Origin: Ridgeia piscesae
Lineage: Eukaryota > Annelida > Polychaeta > Sabellida > Siboglinidae
Assembly (NCBI GenBank): GCA_025642075.2
Contig: JAODUO010000956.1
Span: 17,501-81,500, forward strand
DNA: 64,000 bases
Reading direction: 5' to 3'
Below the pieces are notes generated by a model. The model was not told where the DNA came from and searched no databases. It saw nothing but the letters and a program-made list of their open reading frames with translations. Positions within the stretch are counted from its first letter, which is position 1; every line of letters starts with the position of its first letter. This document shows, piece after piece, positions 57,901-61,788 of the stretch. The position numbers were made by a program, and so were the translations under genes.

Positions 57901-60900
57901 TATTACTTGATCAAAACAACCCAGATGTGACTTCATGCCTGTGATATAGAGAAATATTAATCCAACAATAATAGACTACGTATGGAATCACTAAACAGAA
58001 ATATCAAGCTAACAACGATCTCTAGAAAACACTTGCTCATATTTAATTTTGGTAATTAAATAATAAATTAGTACATTAATGTGATAAATGATTGTTATTT
58101 ATATGTAAACAAACTCTTGGTTGGTTTAGAATGTTGCACTACACCAAATAGTACAGATATTGTACAATACGAATACATTTATTTCAGGTAAAAAAACACA
58201 GTTGATATATACACATAAAAAGCCTTTAAAAGGTAAATATGTTAAACAATGAGTAGATCAAATTAAATAAGGTTATAAGTTAGATAAGTGTAAAAGTGTA
58301 GTATAACAGTTAAAATAATGAGATATATATGATTGTATAATAAATGTAATTTATACATGTAGATAAACATCATTTGAAAATAAAAAAAGTTAAAAGTTGA
58401 ATGGATAAAATACAGCCTCTTATAACCAAGGATTGTCACAACTCCCTATTTGTCATCCAGATGTCTTTCATTTCAAACGTTATGTCTTCTTTCTGTCTTG
58501 TCTTCAAGCTTCCTCCAAAGACTGATATTTCCCTCGAAGGGTTCTTTTGGCTAACAACAGCGGTAAACTTACTGTTCAATTTGAATTCTCCCACACCATG
58601 TTGACACAAAGATAACAGTGCTACCTGGTATATTTAGGTTGGTTTGTATTTAAAAACTTGTTGGCAAAGGTAAACAGTACCAACCTGCAGTCTGACATGG
58701 CTGTGTTTTGGTCGTCTCCACATGTTAGTCACCGTGTGTCTTGCCTTGTCTGTCCAGTTGTCACGAGCCGTGAAGCAGCTCAACTGTCGCCATCGCCTCA
58801 TCCTTTCCGGCACACCCATCCAGAACAATGTCCTGGAACTGTGGTCACTCTTCGACTTCCTGTTGCCGGGGTTTCTGGGTAGTGAGAAGCAGTTCCAGGT
58901 GCGGTACGGCCGCCCGATTCTGGCCAGTCGCGATGCGAAGAGTTCATCTAAGGAACAGGAGGCTGGTGAGAGAGAGGAGAGAACTGGGAGGGTTGAGGGC
59001 AGGGGAAAGACAGAGGGGAAGTGAGGGAGGTGGGACATTCTGGCTAATGTTCTGAGTGTCATCTCACTTCCAGCTGTTGACTGATGTGAATGGTGTGTAA
59101 CTTATTGTGATATGTCAGGCAGTTTGTCATTGTTTGACATACTTTGTTATTTAATTACAGTTATTTGACAGTGTCAGCTGTATGTCATTATTGTGTCTCA
59201 TCTAGTTTCACCGTTGTCTGACAGTATTGACTGTGTGACTGTTAGCTGCTGGTGTCGGTTGTGTGTCATCTTGTGTCACTGTTGACTGACAGTTTTGAAT
59301 ATATGTCATCATGTGTCACTGTTGCCTGACAGTATTGACTGTGTGACTGTTATGTGCTAGTGTCGGTTGTGTGTCATCTGGTGTCACTGTCACTGCAGGT
59401 GCGCTGGCGATGGAGGCGCTCCACCGCCAGGTGTTGCCCTTCATCCTGCGACGCCTCAAGGAGGACGTCCTCCATGACCTGCCTCCTAAGATCATCCAGG
59501 ACTACTACTGCGATCTCAGCCCCCTGCAGGTAAGATCTGTCGGATCATTAAGGACTACTGCTTCAATTTCAACCACATCTTGGTCCCTTAGATCATCCAG
59601 GACCAGTATTGCGATCTCGGCCCCCTGTAGATAAGTTCTTTTGGATCATTAAGGACTACTGCTACGATTTGATCCCCTGTAGATAAGATTTGTTAGATCA
59701 TTCAGGACTTCCGCTACGATTTTAGCCCCCTGTAAGTAGGATCTCTTAGATCGTCCAGGACAACTACTGCAATCTCAGCCCCCTGCAGCTAAGATCAAAA
59801 AGATGTTATATCATTTAATCTCTGCTCCTCCACATTGCAGCAATGCTCCTGCTGTAGTTGCCCCCTTTCTCCACCTTTCATGTCATCTCTGTCATTCTAA
59901 AATATCTCTGCAGTCATCCCATCTCAGCTGTGATCTTTACTTGCAGCGTTTGCTCTTGCTTGTGATCATCTTTATTCCCAGCAAGTGACCAATATATTGT
60001 CCAACCCCTTCCTTAACATATCTCCCTGTTTAGCTCATCTCCATACTTTGTCACCCATTCCTATATGGTCTGCATCTTGTGATCACTCCACACACCAATC
60101 ATCACTTACTCCGTGTCTTAGATGAAGCTGTACGAAGACTTCGCAAAGTCACGTGCCAAGAAGTCGATGGAGGAGCGACTGAGTGAGGGAGAGAAGAAGA
60201 CAGTGAGGACGGAGAGGGCAGCGAAGATGAAGAAGGAGACTGGCACAGTGTGTACACACGTCTTCCAGGTGGGTGTGAGTCACGTGAAGGCAGTGCTGTC
60301 ATTAACAAACTGTACTGTGTACCGTAGAGATACACCTGTTTAGTATCAGTCGTATGTTTACATGTTTACAAGGTATTACCTAATAATTTTTGTAGTTTTA
60401 TATAATTTTATGTTTTAAACTCATGACATTTAGAAAGCTAAAAATGTGTTATAAGGTTATCATGAAAAAAGGGAAACCACAGGATTAATTGGTCTCATTA
60501 TCGTATACAATGTGCAAGTGGCCAGTAGATGGAAATTGATGAAAATACTAGGAAGCTAAAGAGGATATTAAAAAGATAGGGTTTTAAATGCCGGCTAAAT
60601 TAAACTAAATTATTTCCTTCTGGAAGTATTCAAGTTATTCCAATCATGTGTATATTATTGTATTCTGCATTACTTTCTTCACACAACTACAAATGTACAT
60701 TTGGTAAAAAAAAAGTTGCATAAGTATTGTATAATATACATACTTATAAAAAACTTATTTTATATATATATTTTTGTTTTAGTAATACAATATTTTATTT
60801 GTAGTTGTGTTATACCAAGTAGTCTAAATGCGATAGTGAAAGAATTATAAATACTACAATAATGACTGGGATCATGGAAACATTTTGGTATATTTTGTTT

Positions 60901-61740
60901 GATTGGCAGGTCAATGGTGGATCCGAGTTAAAAAGTTCCACGTATTTTTTTATTCCCAATGTCCTACCCTTTCTCACTGGGTAGATAAGTTTGCCATAGT
61001 AATTAAATATAAAAACAACCTATTTAGCTGCCTTATCTGACCTTAACGCTGACAGGAAATGAATTCCACTGTCATCATGTGACTTGTGTTACATTCAGGC
61101 ACTGCAATACCTACGCAAGGTGTGTGACCACCCCGCCCTTGTGGTCACCAAACAACACCCCCAGTACCCCCAGCTCATGGACGACCTCCGACAACAGGGC
61201 ACCAACCTACACGACCTCCAACACGCCCCTAAACTCATCGCCCTCAAGTAGGTCTGATGGTGAACGACATTCACTAATGACACATGATCACAGGACGGAC
61301 TCTTGTTAATGTTCAAAGCATGATGGGAATATAACATTATAATGTTCTTCCCTTATCTTTATGTTACAATTTGTTATTTGTCTTGAATTGATTTGTATGT
61401 ATTGTAAAGAGTTACAATAAAAAGATTGATTTGACAGTGTTAATGCCCCCAAGGTTGTACAATTGACTCATTTTGTACAAATGAGTCAATTATACAATGT
61501 TTGTAATTGGGTGTTAGTCTGTGACAACTCGTCATGATAACTGGGTGTCAATATATTACAACATTGTTCATTGATTTATAGAGTTTACCCAGTAAAGTTG
61601 TATGTATTACTAACAATAAAAACTGTATAATATGTAAAATAATATCAATGATACTAATGTAACACACACATTAAAAACTTATCCAAATTTAAATTGCTGT
61701 TTGTGTAGCATATATGTGTTAATTTATGTATGTATGTATG

Positions 61741-61788
<48 letters not shown>

